In this document: piece by piece, positions 43,501 through 49,789 of the stretch | Layout: every line of letters starts with the position of its first letter | Position numbering within the stretch: the stretch's first letter is position 1 | Assembly: GCA_001786575.1 (NCBI GenBank) | Contig: MFRW01000004.1 | Coordinates: 64,578 to 128,577 of the forward strand | Direction: 5' to 3' | Origin: Candidatus Moranbacteria bacterium RIFCSPHIGHO2_01_FULL_55_24 | GTDB taxonomy: Bacteria; Patescibacteria; Paceibacteria; Moranbacterales; UBA1568 | DNA: 64,000 nucleotides | Position numbers and translations under genes: made by a program | The notes under the pieces: model-generated | What the model saw: only the letters and a program-made list of their open reading frames with translations | Databases searched by the model: none | What the model was told of the DNA's origin: nothing

Positions 43501-43635
43501 GAAGAGAGTGCTGCCGGAGGAGTCTTCGGCGAGAACGGATTCGTGAGCAATCACCCGTGGCTTACCAGCCTGATAATCCTCGTGATTCTCGCCGGTCTCT
43601 ACATCTTCTACCGCCTACGCCCGCGCAATGCCTAG
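34528..43635 (+). CDS. Giant multidomain surface protein with internal LPMTG sortase signal
   Basis: 3035 residues. Signal sequence (1-50, ending VQA-Q); Glu/Thr-rich linker (50-150); DUF11-like beta domains at about 298-430, 1130-1240, 1491-1615 and 2508-2632; a Cys-rich CGDGVMN...C segment near 716; a discoidin-like part (about 1625-1775); two copies of a Trp-rich module (about 1332-1486 and 1870-2030); three SdrD_B/Cna-B-like domains (about 2033-2508) with DLNGDG Ca-type loops. LPMTG is at 2670-2674, followed by a hydrophobic helix and RRKAR, then a second signal-like helix with an AEA-A site (2721-2723), an Ig-like domain and a C-terminal helix. It overlaps its sortase gene by 8 bp. Adhesion is likely; the ligand is unknown. 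Confidence 0.85.
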   Translation: MKSFRRVIRRGLFPFLHKTFSATVVLTMLLQPVGTPGIFGVFSFSRNVQAQEVDPAAPQADEPKDAVTEEVKEEPAVEEKTETPTEETTVAEEVSTEAPTEEAVTEEAPVSEEIAPEEATEEEKTPETACLGSNDEVKSSEKGDWDTSEDGKVSETKEKVKLGVKYVFPGNEDVSVTFTCLPTDESKLDKLKIEEIDASEIQLPEGMAVASKYAYDITTDMKNGDFKYDIVLPKNKEVDDVKVVYVEKSSSEIKEGTLKNEDIKEVSKEDVKSLEDAVEVSDQDHFSFWFPTFPSKPDLKATKSHSGDVYLNQAFTWKIHVENIGNADAVFSDTKVILTDNLPSSGATYGAPTVGNFDDVSGTANIACSIDGTKNLICKASGGTVTIEDGGSFDITWQTTPTTTNDLKNPRNGVHTKCYVDPDWRVDDSDRSNNDCSETIKVSIQHTQVTFCHATPSDTAANGYNEITTDDDGVLSGHSQQHSADIIPPFDYYGGHFNGQNWDAAGEAILRNHCVPTGGLQVIKTVDDQSDLTQWSFQLDQNTPVQADASGIVDFGQVTTGAHTIAEIGPNTYTLNTVTGTGCTQTSNLTASATVVQGQTTTCTFSNLVNKGSITIIKDAQPDDAQDFSFTGGLGDFTLDDDADGTFSNTKVSGPLFPGAYSVTENATPGWTLAGVVCTSSNLQSLNSTSNPTQEITLAPGENVTCTFTNTKDPYCGDGVMNQTSEACDGTAGTTPGENFCTVSCTLKPIYDGPESCPVEKPVKKLVGTYSVDSKDADGISIPLTSGETYLFEASADFRPTTGEQWHSDAGYTSNDNWSSLASQYGIQGTGNDYAAHALLGDFGTGTVGVINWGDYDSSHTYGEVFTAPSNAAQFVIGDRYSDWFNTLYQNQSGMSDNDRSLTLDVYSCEEAKATVEVCKMDAQENPLPGWSVFLKGAAVETVNVDPDGNTDSSSVLPQDNYILEANGTYTYRPGTPGAEFTDANYSKRHPSDAVYGGPYVPWVNVNTFPSPHTGWLGVMVNGVATDWNSYFNPAHQYVRGYPNYSGQFDFKILDDVYSDNSGSIPVGIYKGYAGTTGEDGCVTFENVPLGQYSVGEVQQDGWEYVRGQGGVEVDSTDETFTIVNREVPRNPAISVEKTGSEFAAAGDPVTYNYAVTNTGDVPLSDVSVSDDKCSPVNYVSGDANSNSLLDLTETWSYTCSTTPTWAHNTKLTNTATATGTYKDQHVSDTDDFTLQSFILRKDVRKSLQEDFSDPNASFDVEVKKGSTVLGTVTISESGPAEMWLADSGSYQFCEVNVPAQYTPHYPNGCLTFVAGEGNYPDWSHINYVRPINVHATKIVCTDEADLPNWGHGGENITETTAEDWVGDHASCSFQNNWKFQWSLDKVGNPGDNNTADPIANWNTFGPTDVNGTTSTEIINPATSLLWFREVWKDNYIPFSHEAHPDNSDDVSAEFYCNDDVLNYDNWEWINTEPGGTYYCVAWNKAVEPDVEITKIDDQDPIISGNILTYTLTAKNNGVNPATDVVVTDTLPVNFQLMSVTPGAGDSCSDAEDVIDKDIQCELGTLAPNETAVIIVKGIALGVGTLENTAEVTNTNGDTNTENNSDTEETTVTEIAGVCRDNTTYANSVVAVDQGTLKSGASITDPTRIVPGYALGVPDSKFFSLGNGGSLVVKFTDPVIDVVGADLSFHETMNGRNSYPLEKADVSVSSDGVTFVPVGSVTSEPGDDGVMYLDFSSTGLPSIQYVKLVDTTAYGPHASNADGYDIEAIDAKCDSGTIVVKKETNPDKSDQSFSFDPSWGEDFSLTDGQSSSFNLLSGTYSVAETLPLPEGWDQTNVSCVSSNDDHESADNISLQPGETITCTFTNTQPITVVASKIVCDNESYLPNWGGGNTELIDGNTASNWLNDGAHPERLQHCALTDNWDFEWGPINSGDAGDAFTGPAGGQWNTFGPTVAGTTTAVIPGTVNLGGRIEMREVLQPDYLPFGYSNGNSDFSAEMYCTGDTVNYDNWEWINNPQAGQTYYCVAWNALKTGEITGFKWDDLNGNGQYDCSIDGLVAQDTEVLDACEQKLADWTIFIDTNNSGVLDSGEVSTATDSNGDYIFDDLIPGTYRVCEQQQTDWQQTYPQNEIYNCHDVTVGPGQTSGGNNFGNFHLGKVSGEKFEDLNGDGYTEGDSGLDGWTMVLGKSVLVKSVSVDSASDVPVDLGTFASGKSYLVTAEGTFDAGDFITGDAECSSRAGSLWNTFVKNYESYGETLLDLQIDGAATDWGGCNGGNVYSKIFAGDDASHNAFIYDVYKPNNSGSLTVKVYELTDVLTDVTSGGGLYDFAGLTAGDYALCEVQQSNWTQTAPTSACHWFTVDSGFDGKYDFANFHPGTITGIKFNDCNGDGKQGNGDLERSIDDQETCQETGLQGWTIYLDLDNNGSLDANEPSTITDENGYYSFTGLPVGQYIVREVNQNGWQQTTAMCGGPILTDNEEFIVQSVQLGGIAIESGSEETCSIGNYQTPGAQIFKTNNSEGPQLPGDIVTFRLEVTVLNNSVNNVELTDLPPEGFEYVEGSGEGAPFIKPYASPGIWDLGDMAAGETKIITYKAKISDTQDEGLYEDLAFAKGTSALNDPVLAEDPSDSDNFVGTQVAVALPETSSYTVPEVEVDRDRTETKKIVLGASTSLPMTGADVRTLLGIVALFLAGIALLALGRRKARATLAGVFLLAALLSFGSPAEAADSSLSVEMETPDAQVTSPDFKIGFVALDILDRPVTVECQVQGPADVSFSTFATPVLNAAGGNSGDCQVNAGVMPADGDYQFQVVATANDDEESSETETAGPKTVKLHSTFPGTPVNYNRTDLSCANKMEYTTAADGGKTVKVELYRSTSKTFVADASTKVDEQAIGSSQDGAFVNAVPDCNADYFYSIRAVDALGNGSGFTGDGITTVDTDIKHKKKYIEGAAATGTTGALAVSGAEAGAAEGGAVQGETTPEAAAGEAGSVLGEMTEESAAGGVFGENGFVSNHPWLTSLIILVILAGLYIFYRLRPRNA
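38521..38984 (+). repeat. Trp-rich module, copy 1 (within giant protein)
   Basis: About 155 residues with KIVC..LPNWG, NTFGPT, REVWKDNYIPF, AEFYC, NYDNWEWIN and YYCVAWN. Copy 2 is at 40135-40617. Not a domain I can name. Confidence 0.75.
40135..40617 (+). repeat. Trp-rich module, copy 2 (within giant protein)
   Basis: Same order of motifs as copy 1: KIVC..LPNWG, NTFGPT, REVLQPDYLPF, AEMYC, NYDNWEWIN, YYCVAWN. The two copies are diverged at DNA level, so the duplication is old. Confidence 0.75.
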
Positions 43636-44275
43636 TCACGCTCCCCAGAAGAACTGGCTCACCCATGCAGGGTCTTTCCTGATCGTGGCCTCTCTTGTGC
43701 TGTTTCTGGCCACATTCTTCCCGGTACTTAGGGAAGAGGTAGCCTATCGCTTCGAGCAGGATACGATCCCGCCGGTCTTGACGAAGACCGAGCAGGCAGC
43801 CAAGGGAGAGACCGGAGCAGAAGAAGTGCTGGTTCCGGTAGATGAGGACTTCGGGATCGTTATCCCGAAGATCCGCGCCAATGCCAAGGTTGTGGCAGAT
43901 GTGGATTGGCAGGACTCGGCTCGCTACCAGAGGGCCCTCCAGGAGGGGGTAGCGCATGCCAAAGGAACAGCCAAGCCGGGGGAATCGGGGAACATCTTCC
44001 TCTTCTCGCACTCCGGCGTTGACTTCTACGAAGCCGCCCGCTACAATGCCGTGTTCTATCTCATGAACAAGCTCTCGGCGGGGGACGAGATCGAGCTCTT
44101 CTACCAGGGGGTCCGTTATGGATACCGGGTGAAAGAAGTGAAAATCGTGGGAGCGGAAGAGACGGGGTACATCACCGGACCAGGGCGAGGAAAGACGCTT
44201 ACGCTCATGACCTGCTGGCCTGCCGGCACGACTCTGAAGCGCCTCGTCGTTATCGCCGAACAGAAGGAAAACTGA
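43628..44275 (+). CDS. Sortase (transpeptidase)
   Basis: 215 residues. One N-terminal membrane helix (about 14-36), then the sortase barrel: FGIVIPKIRANAKVV, HAKGTAKPGESGNIFLFSHS (His128), and TLTLMTCWPAGTTLKRLVV (Cys196, Arg205). The catalytic His-Cys-Arg triad is complete. It cleaves LPxTG-type signals and joins the protein to an acceptor. The start overlaps the stop of the giant LPMTG protein by 8 bp, so this is almost certainly its dedicated sortase. Class cannot be fixed from sequence; it is closest to class D/E-like single-anchor forms. Confidence 0.93.
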   Translation: MPSHAPQKNWLTHAGSFLIVASLVLFLATFFPVLREEVAYRFEQDTIPPVLTKTEQAAKGETGAEEVLVPVDEDFGIVIPKIRANAKVVADVDWQDSARYQRALQEGVAHAKGTAKPGESGNIFLFSHSGVDFYEAARYNAVFYLMNKLSAGDEIELFYQGVRYGYRVKEVKIVGAEETGYITGPGRGKTLTLMTCWPAGTTLKRLVVIAEQKEN

Positions 44276-44281
44276 CGCCTT

Positions 44282-44860
44282 ATGGAACAATCGCAAGAAA
44301 TCGCATCGCACGAAAGCTTCGGCGGCTACCGGCCGCTCGCTATCGTAATGGCGCTTCTCATATTGGAATGCGCCATGGCATTTTTCTTTTTCCAGCCGCC
44401 GCAAGCGGAGAGATTTTCGGATTTTCCGCTCTGGGAGGAGATGCAGACGGAGCGTGAAGGCACGCCTCTCCGGCTCTCGGAGATCGAAGGGGCGAGCATC
44501 GGCGGCCCAGCTGTAACGACTGCGAACGAAGAAGGGCTCCGTGAGATAGGCGCTTCCTGCCAGACCTTGCCCCCAGAGCTGTGGCTCTTCCTCCTGGTGG
44601 CGTACGCGCTCCTGCTTGTCTTCAATTTTTCTTATACTATCCGCGCCGAGGGGCGTGTCATGTGGAAATCGGAAGCGGTCTACGGTCTCCTCTTCATCAT
44701 CGGCTGGTATGTCTTCGATAGCTGCAGGGAAACGTGGTGGTTCCCGCTTCTGCTGGCACAGGTCGGCCTGACGCTCTTCTTAGGCGCCATCTTCGTCCTT
44801 GAAGAAAAGAAAAAGCGCCCTCTGACGGGCGCTCGGGAGCAGGAAACCCTGCCGTTCTAG
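44282..44860 (+). CDS. Uncharacterised membrane protein of the sortase operon
   Basis: 192 residues, unrecognised. One hydrophobic helix at about 17-38, an exposed loop of ~60 residues (ERFSDFPLWEEMQTEREGTP), then three further helices (about 100-118, 132-150, 155-175) and a basic tail. It follows the sortase by 6 bp and overlaps the end of the convergent PBP1A gene by 4 bp. Its place suggests an accessory role in surface-protein anchoring. Confidence 0.65.
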   Translation: MEQSQEIASHESFGGYRPLAIVMALLILECAMAFFFFQPPQAERFSDFPLWEEMQTEREGTPLRLSEIEGASIGGPAVTTANEEGLREIGASCQTLPPELWLFLLVAYALLLVFNFSYTIRAEGRVMWKSEAVYGLLFIIGWYVFDSCRETWWFPLLLAQVGLTLFLGAIFVLEEKKKRPLTGAREQETLPF

Positions 44861-46998
44861 TCTTTCTTCTCTTCTTTGGGTGCTCCGGAGAGCGCCGCTT
44901 CAAAACGGGCAAGCATCGGATCGTCGAGATTCGGTGCTTTGTCGCTTAGGGGCTCATCCCGGTTCACATAGTAGAGGATGCTGTGGAACTCCTGTGCCTG
45001 TTTCTTCAGATCTTTTTCGCGACGTTTCCGCTCTTTGCTGTTCTGCGGCGGGGAATCGTAGCTTTTGTAGGAGAAGGGGAGAGAACCGGTGATAAGGGGC
45101 TTGTCGCTCGTGACCGTGGTGTACCCGGGGAAGGCGGTGGCCGGGTAGCGGGCGAGCAGGTAGTCCATATAATTCCGCCAGATGGGCGCGGCGACGAACA
45201 CGCCATCAGCTCCGGCTTTCATCGGGGTATTGTCGTTGTTGCCGACCCAGATACCCACCGCGACCTTCTGGGTGTAGCCGACAGTCCAAGCATCGCGGAA
45301 TTCCTGGGTGGTGCCGGTCTTGGCTGCGACTCCGCCGCTCTTGAAGGCGAGGGGAGTGCTCCCGCCGAACACCATGGAGCGCGCCTGGTTGTCGGAGAGG
45401 ATGGAGCTGATCTTGCGGGCAGTTTCTTGGCTCAAGGCCCGGCTGCCTTCCGGCTTCTCATGCGAGAAAAGCTCTTTTCCATAGGTATCCTCGATCCGGA
45501 GGATGCCGGATGCCTTCTTGTACAGGCCGTCCTGGCTGAAGACGCAGTAGGCATTGGTCATCTGAAGCAGGCTCACCTCGGCACCGCCCAAGACCAAGGA
45601 GAGGCCGTAGCGGTTCTTGTTCCCGGAAACGGTGATCCCCATCTTCTCGACCTGGGCGAGGGTGGAATCGACGCCGGCGAGGTACTGGGTCTGTACGGCA
45701 GGGATATTGAGCGAATTGGAAAGCGCCTGGCGCATGGAGATGAGCCCGTGGGTATTGCCGTCGTAGTTCTGGGGCTCGTATTCCTTGCCCTGGCCGTCGG
45801 GACCGAAGCTCGTCGGGAGGTCGAAGAGCATGGTCTCGGGCTGGTAGCCCTTCTCGAAGGCGCGCGCATAGACGAACGGCTTGAAGGAAGACCCTGGCTG
45901 GCGCGGGGCGAGCGCCACGTTCACGGCTCCGTCGATGCTTTTGTCGAAGTAGTCCTTGGAGCCGACCATCGCGAGGACTTCGCCATTCTCTGTGTCGAGC
46001 GCGACGAGCGCGGCATTGGAGGCATTCCACGAGGCATTCTTGGCGGCACCGCTCCGCACGGCTTCTTCCGCCTTCTGTTGGGCTTCCCAGTCGAGGGTAG
46101 TGTATACGTGAAGCCCGTGGGTCTCGAGATAGTCGCGGCCATACTGCTTCTCGAGCTCTTCCAGAACCGCGAAGACGAAGTGCGGCGCGTGAATCTCGCG
46201 CTTGAGCGGCACGACACGAGCCAGGATGTCTTCCTCTTTGGCACGCGCAGCTTCTTCCTCGCTCACCCAGCCGTTTTTCCGCAGCTTCTCGATGATCAGG
46301 TGCTGACGCTGTATGAGGAGATCAGGATTGTTGCCGTAGGGGGAGTAGAGGGTAGGCGCGTTGGGGAGGGCGGCGAGAAGCGTCGCTTCGCCCAGCGTCA
46401 GCTCCGGAGCCTGCTTATCGAAAAAAGTTTCCGCCGCCGCCTCGATGCCGTAGGCATTGGACCCGTAGGGGACTTGGTTCAGATACTGGTCCAGGATCTC
46501 TTCTTTGGTCAGGAAGAACTCTAACTTGATAGCCAGAAGGGCCTCGATCGCTTTGCGCTCGACGGTTTTCTCGCGGGAGAGGAGGACGCTCCGAGCCAGC
46601 TGCTGGGTGATGGTGGAGGCGCCTTGCTCGAACCCGCCCTCGCGGAGGTTCACGCGGAGCGCCCGGAAGACGGCTCGGGTATCGATGCCGAAGTGGCGGT
46701 AGAAATTCTCGTCCTCGACCGCGATGGTCGCGAGGCGGATATTCTTGGGGATATCCGTGTGGTTTATGGGTTTGCGGTTCTCTTCGCCGTGCACCTGGTA
46801 GAGCACGTGCTCGCCGGTACGGTCATAGAGGACAGACGTGGCGCCATGCTCCGCGTCCGTGAACTCATTTATCGAGGGGATGAAGAAGACGAACACGGCA
46901 ATGCTCGTCAGCATGGCCATGAAGAGGAAGATAACGCTTAATCCGAGGAAAAATCTTCCCCAGCTGAAAGTCTTCTTTTGGGTTCTGGGAGTTTTCAT
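44857..46998 (-). CDS. Bifunctional penicillin-binding protein 1A-type
   Basis: 713 residues. Membrane anchor at about 15-40. Glycosyltransferase GT51 domain: EDENFYRHFGIDTRAVFRAL, GASTITQQLARSVLL, EILDQYLNQVPYG and AETFF. Transpeptidase domain: SSFK (Ser370, Lys373), SNSLNIPAVQT (SxN) and KTGTTQEFRDAW (KTG). It polymerises lipid II and cross-links peptidoglycan. The promoter is unusually clear: TTGATA, 17 bp, TATAAT, with the predicted transcript starting about 4 nt before the ATG. The C-terminal ~70 residues are charged and low-complexity. Confidence 0.95.
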   Translation of the reverse strand: MKTPRTQKKTFSWGRFFLGLSVIFLFMAMLTSIAVFVFFIPSINEFTDAEHGATSVLYDRTGEHVLYQVHGEENRKPINHTDIPKNIRLATIAVEDENFYRHFGIDTRAVFRALRVNLREGGFEQGASTITQQLARSVLLSREKTVERKAIEALLAIKLEFFLTKEEILDQYLNQVPYGSNAYGIEAAAETFFDKQAPELTLGEATLLAALPNAPTLYSPYGNNPDLLIQRQHLIIEKLRKNGWVSEEEAARAKEEDILARVVPLKREIHAPHFVFAVLEELEKQYGRDYLETHGLHVYTTLDWEAQQKAEEAVRSGAAKNASWNASNAALVALDTENGEVLAMVGSKDYFDKSIDGAVNVALAPRQPGSSFKPFVYARAFEKGYQPETMLFDLPTSFGPDGQGKEYEPQNYDGNTHGLISMRQALSNSLNIPAVQTQYLAGVDSTLAQVEKMGITVSGNKNRYGLSLVLGGAEVSLLQMTNAYCVFSQDGLYKKASGILRIEDTYGKELFSHEKPEGSRALSQETARKISSILSDNQARSMVFGGSTPLAFKSGGVAAKTGTTQEFRDAWTVGYTQKVAVGIWVGNNDNTPMKAGADGVFVAAPIWRNYMDYLLARYPATAFPGYTTVTSDKPLITGSLPFSYKSYDSPPQNSKERKRREKDLKKQAQEFHSILYYVNRDEPLSDKAPNLDDPMLARFEAALSGAPKEEKKD

Positions 46999-47009
46999 AG
47001 CAAAGCGTT

Positions 47010-47038
47010 ATTATACAGTAAATATATCATTCTATCAA
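47010..47038 (-). promoter_or_regulatory. Promoter of PBP1A gene
   Basis: On the minus strand: TTGATA (47038-47033), 17-bp spacer, TATAAT (47015-47010), then 11 nt to the ATG. Confidence 0.8.
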
Positions 47039-47056
47039 GGGAAAGAATACGCGTAT

Positions 47057-47087
47057 AAAAAAACCGCTCAACGAGAGCGGATTTTTT
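47057..47087. terminator. Bidirectional hairpin between small gene and PBP1A
   Basis: CCGCTC/GAGCGG stem with A-run on one side and T-run on the other; it serves the leftward 56-codon gene. Confidence 0.7.
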
Positions 47088-47106
47088 ATGAGTCGGGAAG
47101 CTCTTC

Positions 47107-47277
47107 TTACAAGAGTCCTACCTGACCGAAAAAGGTGAGAGTGATGACGGGGAGCAGCGCCAGCAGGAATGCTAGGCTGGTTTCCTCGTTCTTCGCTGCG
47201 TCAGCAGATGCCTGCTGGCAGCTTGGGCAGTCGCTTGCGGCTGCTTCGACGGATGTCTCCGTCTGCATGGTCTCCAT
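47107..47277 (-). CDS. Small Cys-containing membrane protein (56 aa)
   Basis: 56 residues from ATG 47277 (47268 also possible). The N-terminal part has a CPSC motif (SDCPSCQQASAD), followed by one hydrophobic segment (SLAFLLALLPVITLTFFGQ). No known family. It is supported by a consensus promoter (TTGACT, 17 bp, TATAAT) about 140 bp upstream and by a leader hairpin like those of modules B and C. Confidence 0.55.
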   Translation of the reverse strand: METMQTETSVEAAASDCPSCQQASADAAKNEETSLAFLLALLPVITLTFFGQVGLL

Positions 47278-47360
47278 ACTTTTATTGTTAATGTTTATTA
47301 TCTTTTTATTTTCGCCTCCGCCTCCGGTATGGACCCGGGGAAAGGGGAGAAGAGAAAAGA

Positions 47361-47445
47361 AAAACGGGTGCGGACCTGGAATGGTCCTCACCCGTTTTCA
47401 ACTCTCAACATAATCCATTATAGCAGGAAAAAAGGCTAAAGTCAA
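47361..47445 (-). promoter_or_regulatory. Promoter plus terminator-like leader hairpin (module D)
   Basis: Minus strand: TTGACT (47445-47440), 17-bp spacer with AGCC and ending CCTGC, TATAAT (47422-47417), then the leader hairpin AAAACGGGTGAGGACC/GGTCCGCACCCGTTTT (47398-47361) followed by TCTTTTCTC. The gene start is 84 nt further on. Confidence 0.7.
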
Positions 47446-47506
47446 GAGATTCCGAAGCACGCTCTTCCTTGGTATACTAGGAAGCGTAAGTCCTGTTCCG
47501 ATACCT

Positions 47507-48193
47507 ATGCAGAAAAAGATTCTCTTGCTGATTCCCATGCTCCTCTTGCTCGCCGGATGCACGACGCCCCCGGTACGGAAGGAAGTGCAGAAAGACAACC
47601 TGACCTTCGATTCCGAAAAAGCGGAAGCCCAAAAGCAAGCGCAAGAAGCAGTAGCGAAACAGACTAAACCGATAAGCAGCAAACCTATGTATCAGAATCC
47701 TCCAGCCATGACCATCGATCCAGAGAAGTCCTATCAAGCGACGCTCAAGACGAGCGCGGGCGACATCGTCGTGGAGCTCAATGCCAAGGCGACTCCGCAG
47801 ACGGTGAACAACTTCGTCTTCCTCGCACGCGAGAAATTCTATGACAACACGATCTTCCACCGGACGATCAAGGGATTCATGATCCAGGGAGGCGACCCGC
47901 GCGGCGATGGCACCGGCAACCCGGGGTACAAGTTCGCTGATGAGCCTTTCACCGGGGAGTACACCCGCGGTACGCTCGCGATGGCGAACAGCGGACCGGA
48001 TACCAACGGCAGCCAATTCTTCATTATGCATGCGGATACGGCCCTCCCGAAGAATTATGTGATCTTCGGAAAAGTCATCTCGGGTTTGGAAGCGGTAGAC
48101 AAGATCGCGACCGCTCCGACCAAGCCGTCAGGCGAAGGGTCGTCGCCGGTCACGCCGGTCACGATCCAGTCGGTAGAAGTGGCAGAAGAGTAG
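47507..48193 (+). CDS. Cyclophilin-type peptidyl-prolyl isomerase lipoprotein
   Basis: 228 residues. Lipobox LLLAGC puts the lipidated Cys at residue 18. A charged linker leads to a cyclophilin domain: NNFVFLAREKFYDNTIFHRTIKGFMIQGGDP, GTLAMANSGPDTNGSQFFI and FGKVISGLEAVDKI, including the catalytic Arg (FHR) and the GSQFFI substrate-groove segment. It should help fold exported proteins such as the large surface protein. TATACT at 47473-47478 preceded by TGG is a likely -10 and lies within an inverted repeat CTTCC/GGAAG. Terminator at 48224-48252. Confidence 0.93.
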   Translation: MQKKILLLIPMLLLLAGCTTPPVRKEVQKDNLTFDSEKAEAQKQAQEAVAKQTKPISSKPMYQNPPAMTIDPEKSYQATLKTSAGDIVVELNAKATPQTVNNFVFLAREKFYDNTIFHRTIKGFMIQGGDPRGDGTGNPGYKFADEPFTGEYTRGTLAMANSGPDTNGSQFFIMHADTALPKNYVIFGKVISGLEAVDKIATAPTKPSGEGSSPVTPVTIQSVEVAEE

Positions 48194-48223
48194 GTATTTC
48201 CGGAATCCCGAATCTTTTTCGAG

Positions 48224-48252
48224 AAAAAGCCTCCGCATCACGGAGGTTTTTT
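48224..48252 (+). terminator. Terminator after cyclophilin gene
   Basis: Stem AAAGCCTCCG/CGGAGGTTTT with T-run. Confidence 0.85.
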
Positions 48253-48283
48253 CAATAGCGTGGTAGAATGGAGTGAGAAAAGT

Positions 48284-49777
48284 ATGCGGCAGAGAGATAA
48301 AAAAGAGCATCCAGGAATCAAGATATTCCGGAGAGCGGTTCTCGCTTCTCTCCTGTTCTTTCTTGTCGCTCCATTCCCAGCGGATGCCGCGACGCTTTCT
48401 TCCCAGGCGGTCGCCGATATCTCGCGGCCGGGAGTGGTGCATATCGGAGTGCATGCCTACGGGCATGCCAAGATCCCGAGGATAAAGGTGAATATCCGCG
48501 AGCGTCTCGTCGCCCAGGTACCGAATGAGTTTATGGAAGTCCCGGTGGACGAGTACATAAGCGGCAGCGGCTTCGCGGTAGAGGAGGGCGGCTACATCAT
48601 GACGAGCGCCCACGTCGTGTCGCAGGAGGCGATCAAGGAGAATCTGGCGAGCGAGAGCGCTATTTCCGCCATTTATGAGAGCGCCCTTTTCTTGAATGAC
48701 GCGGAAATGCAGGAGTTCCTTGAGGACGAGGAGAATCCTTTCATCGACGAGGTGCTCCGGTTCGTGGTGGAGCGGAGTACGTTCGATCTCCGGACGGATG
48801 TGCGAGTGCTCCGATCGGGAGGCGAGGCGAAAACTTTCCCGGATCTCATGGGAGGTGGCTTTCCGGCAGAAATAGTCTTGGCCCGCGAGGGATTTCTCAA
48901 GGATGAGGACGACGTCGCGCTTCTGCGGATCGATGCCGCGCCTCTGCCCGCGCTTCGCTTAGGGAAGTCCGAAAACCTGGCCTCCGGACAGCGGGTCTAC
49001 ATCCTCGGCTATCCGGCGACCGCGGAGATCGGACCGTCCGATAGCCGGGAAGCGACATTCACGAGCGGCATCGTGAGTGCCGTGCGGGAAGACCGGTCTA
49101 CAGGGAAGCGTCTGTTCCAGACAGATGCCAAGGTTTCCCAGGGATCGAGCGGCGGACCGCTTCTCGATGAGAATGGCGAGGTAATCGGGATAGTGACTTT
49201 TCAGACAGATACGCTCCGTCGCGAGAGCGGAGATAATTTCGCTTTCGCGCTGCCGGTCGAGGCGGTGACGGCGCTTTTAGCCGAAGCCAGGATCACTCCG
49301 GCCGAGGGGCGTTTCGGTACGGCTTTCCGGCAAGGCTTCGCTTTTTTCCTGGAACGCCGCTGTTCGCGCGCCTTGAGCTCTTTTCAGGAAGCGCGGGCGA
49401 CGCACGAGGCATTCCCGGTGGAAGCGTCGCTCGCATCGTATGAATCCGTCTGCCGCGGGTGGCAGGAACAGGGTGTCGCTCGCGACAGCGCGTTCGCGAA
49501 AGTCAGGAGCGCGCTTGCCTCATCGGACCGTTCATTCATCTATCTGCTCTTCGGCTCCATCGTCTTCTTTCTCGGCTTTCTCGTGATCCTGCTCTGGCTC
49601 TTCCGGCAGATGCGCCGCGACGAATTGGAAATCAGACACCTCGAAGAACGGGTGCAGAAAGACGAGTTCCGGATGCGCTCGCATGAGTTCGAGGAAGTGA
49701 AGCGCTACCAGGCACTTCAGGAGAAACGTCCCCGAAAGACGAAGCCTCCCGAGAAGCCCCCGCAATCATTCGTTTAA
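48284..49777 (+). CDS. HtrA-like trypsin-fold protease with C-terminal membrane helix
   Basis: 497 residues. Signal peptide (about 15-36, ADA-A). Trypsin-like triad: His110 (MTSAHVVS), Asp210 (DEDDVALLRID), Ser289 (QGSSGGPLL). About 95 residues are inserted between His and Asp, with an acidic stretch (EMQEFLEDEENP). No PDZ domain follows; instead a helical region with single Cys residues leads to a membrane helix (FIYLLFGSIVFFLGFLVILLWLF) and a charged coiled-coil tail. TAGAAT upstream makes the ATG at 48284 the likely start. It would act in envelope protein quality control or processing of surface proteins. Confidence 0.88.
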   Translation: MRQRDKKEHPGIKIFRRAVLASLLFFLVAPFPADAATLSSQAVADISRPGVVHIGVHAYGHAKIPRIKVNIRERLVAQVPNEFMEVPVDEYISGSGFAVEEGGYIMTSAHVVSQEAIKENLASESAISAIYESALFLNDAEMQEFLEDEENPFIDEVLRFVVERSTFDLRTDVRVLRSGGEAKTFPDLMGGGFPAEIVLAREGFLKDEDDVALLRIDAAPLPALRLGKSENLASGQRVYILGYPATAEIGPSDSREATFTSGIVSAVREDRSTGKRLFQTDAKVSQGSSGGPLLDENGEVIGIVTFQTDTLRRESGDNFAFALPVEAVTALLAEARITPAEGRFGTAFRQGFAFFLERRCSRALSSFQEARATHEAFPVEASLASYESVCRGWQEQGVARDSAFAKVRSALASSDRSFIYLLFGSIVFFLGFLVILLWLFRQMRRDELEIRHLEERVQKDEFRMRSHEFEEVKRYQALQEKRPRKTKPPEKPPQSFV

Positions 49778-49789
49778 CACGCGCCAGGC

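Noticed and set aside
44983..46524. 513-codon plus-strand ORF antisense to PBP1A
   Set aside because: Gly/Glu/Val-rich shadow of a gene with all penicillin-binding motifs.
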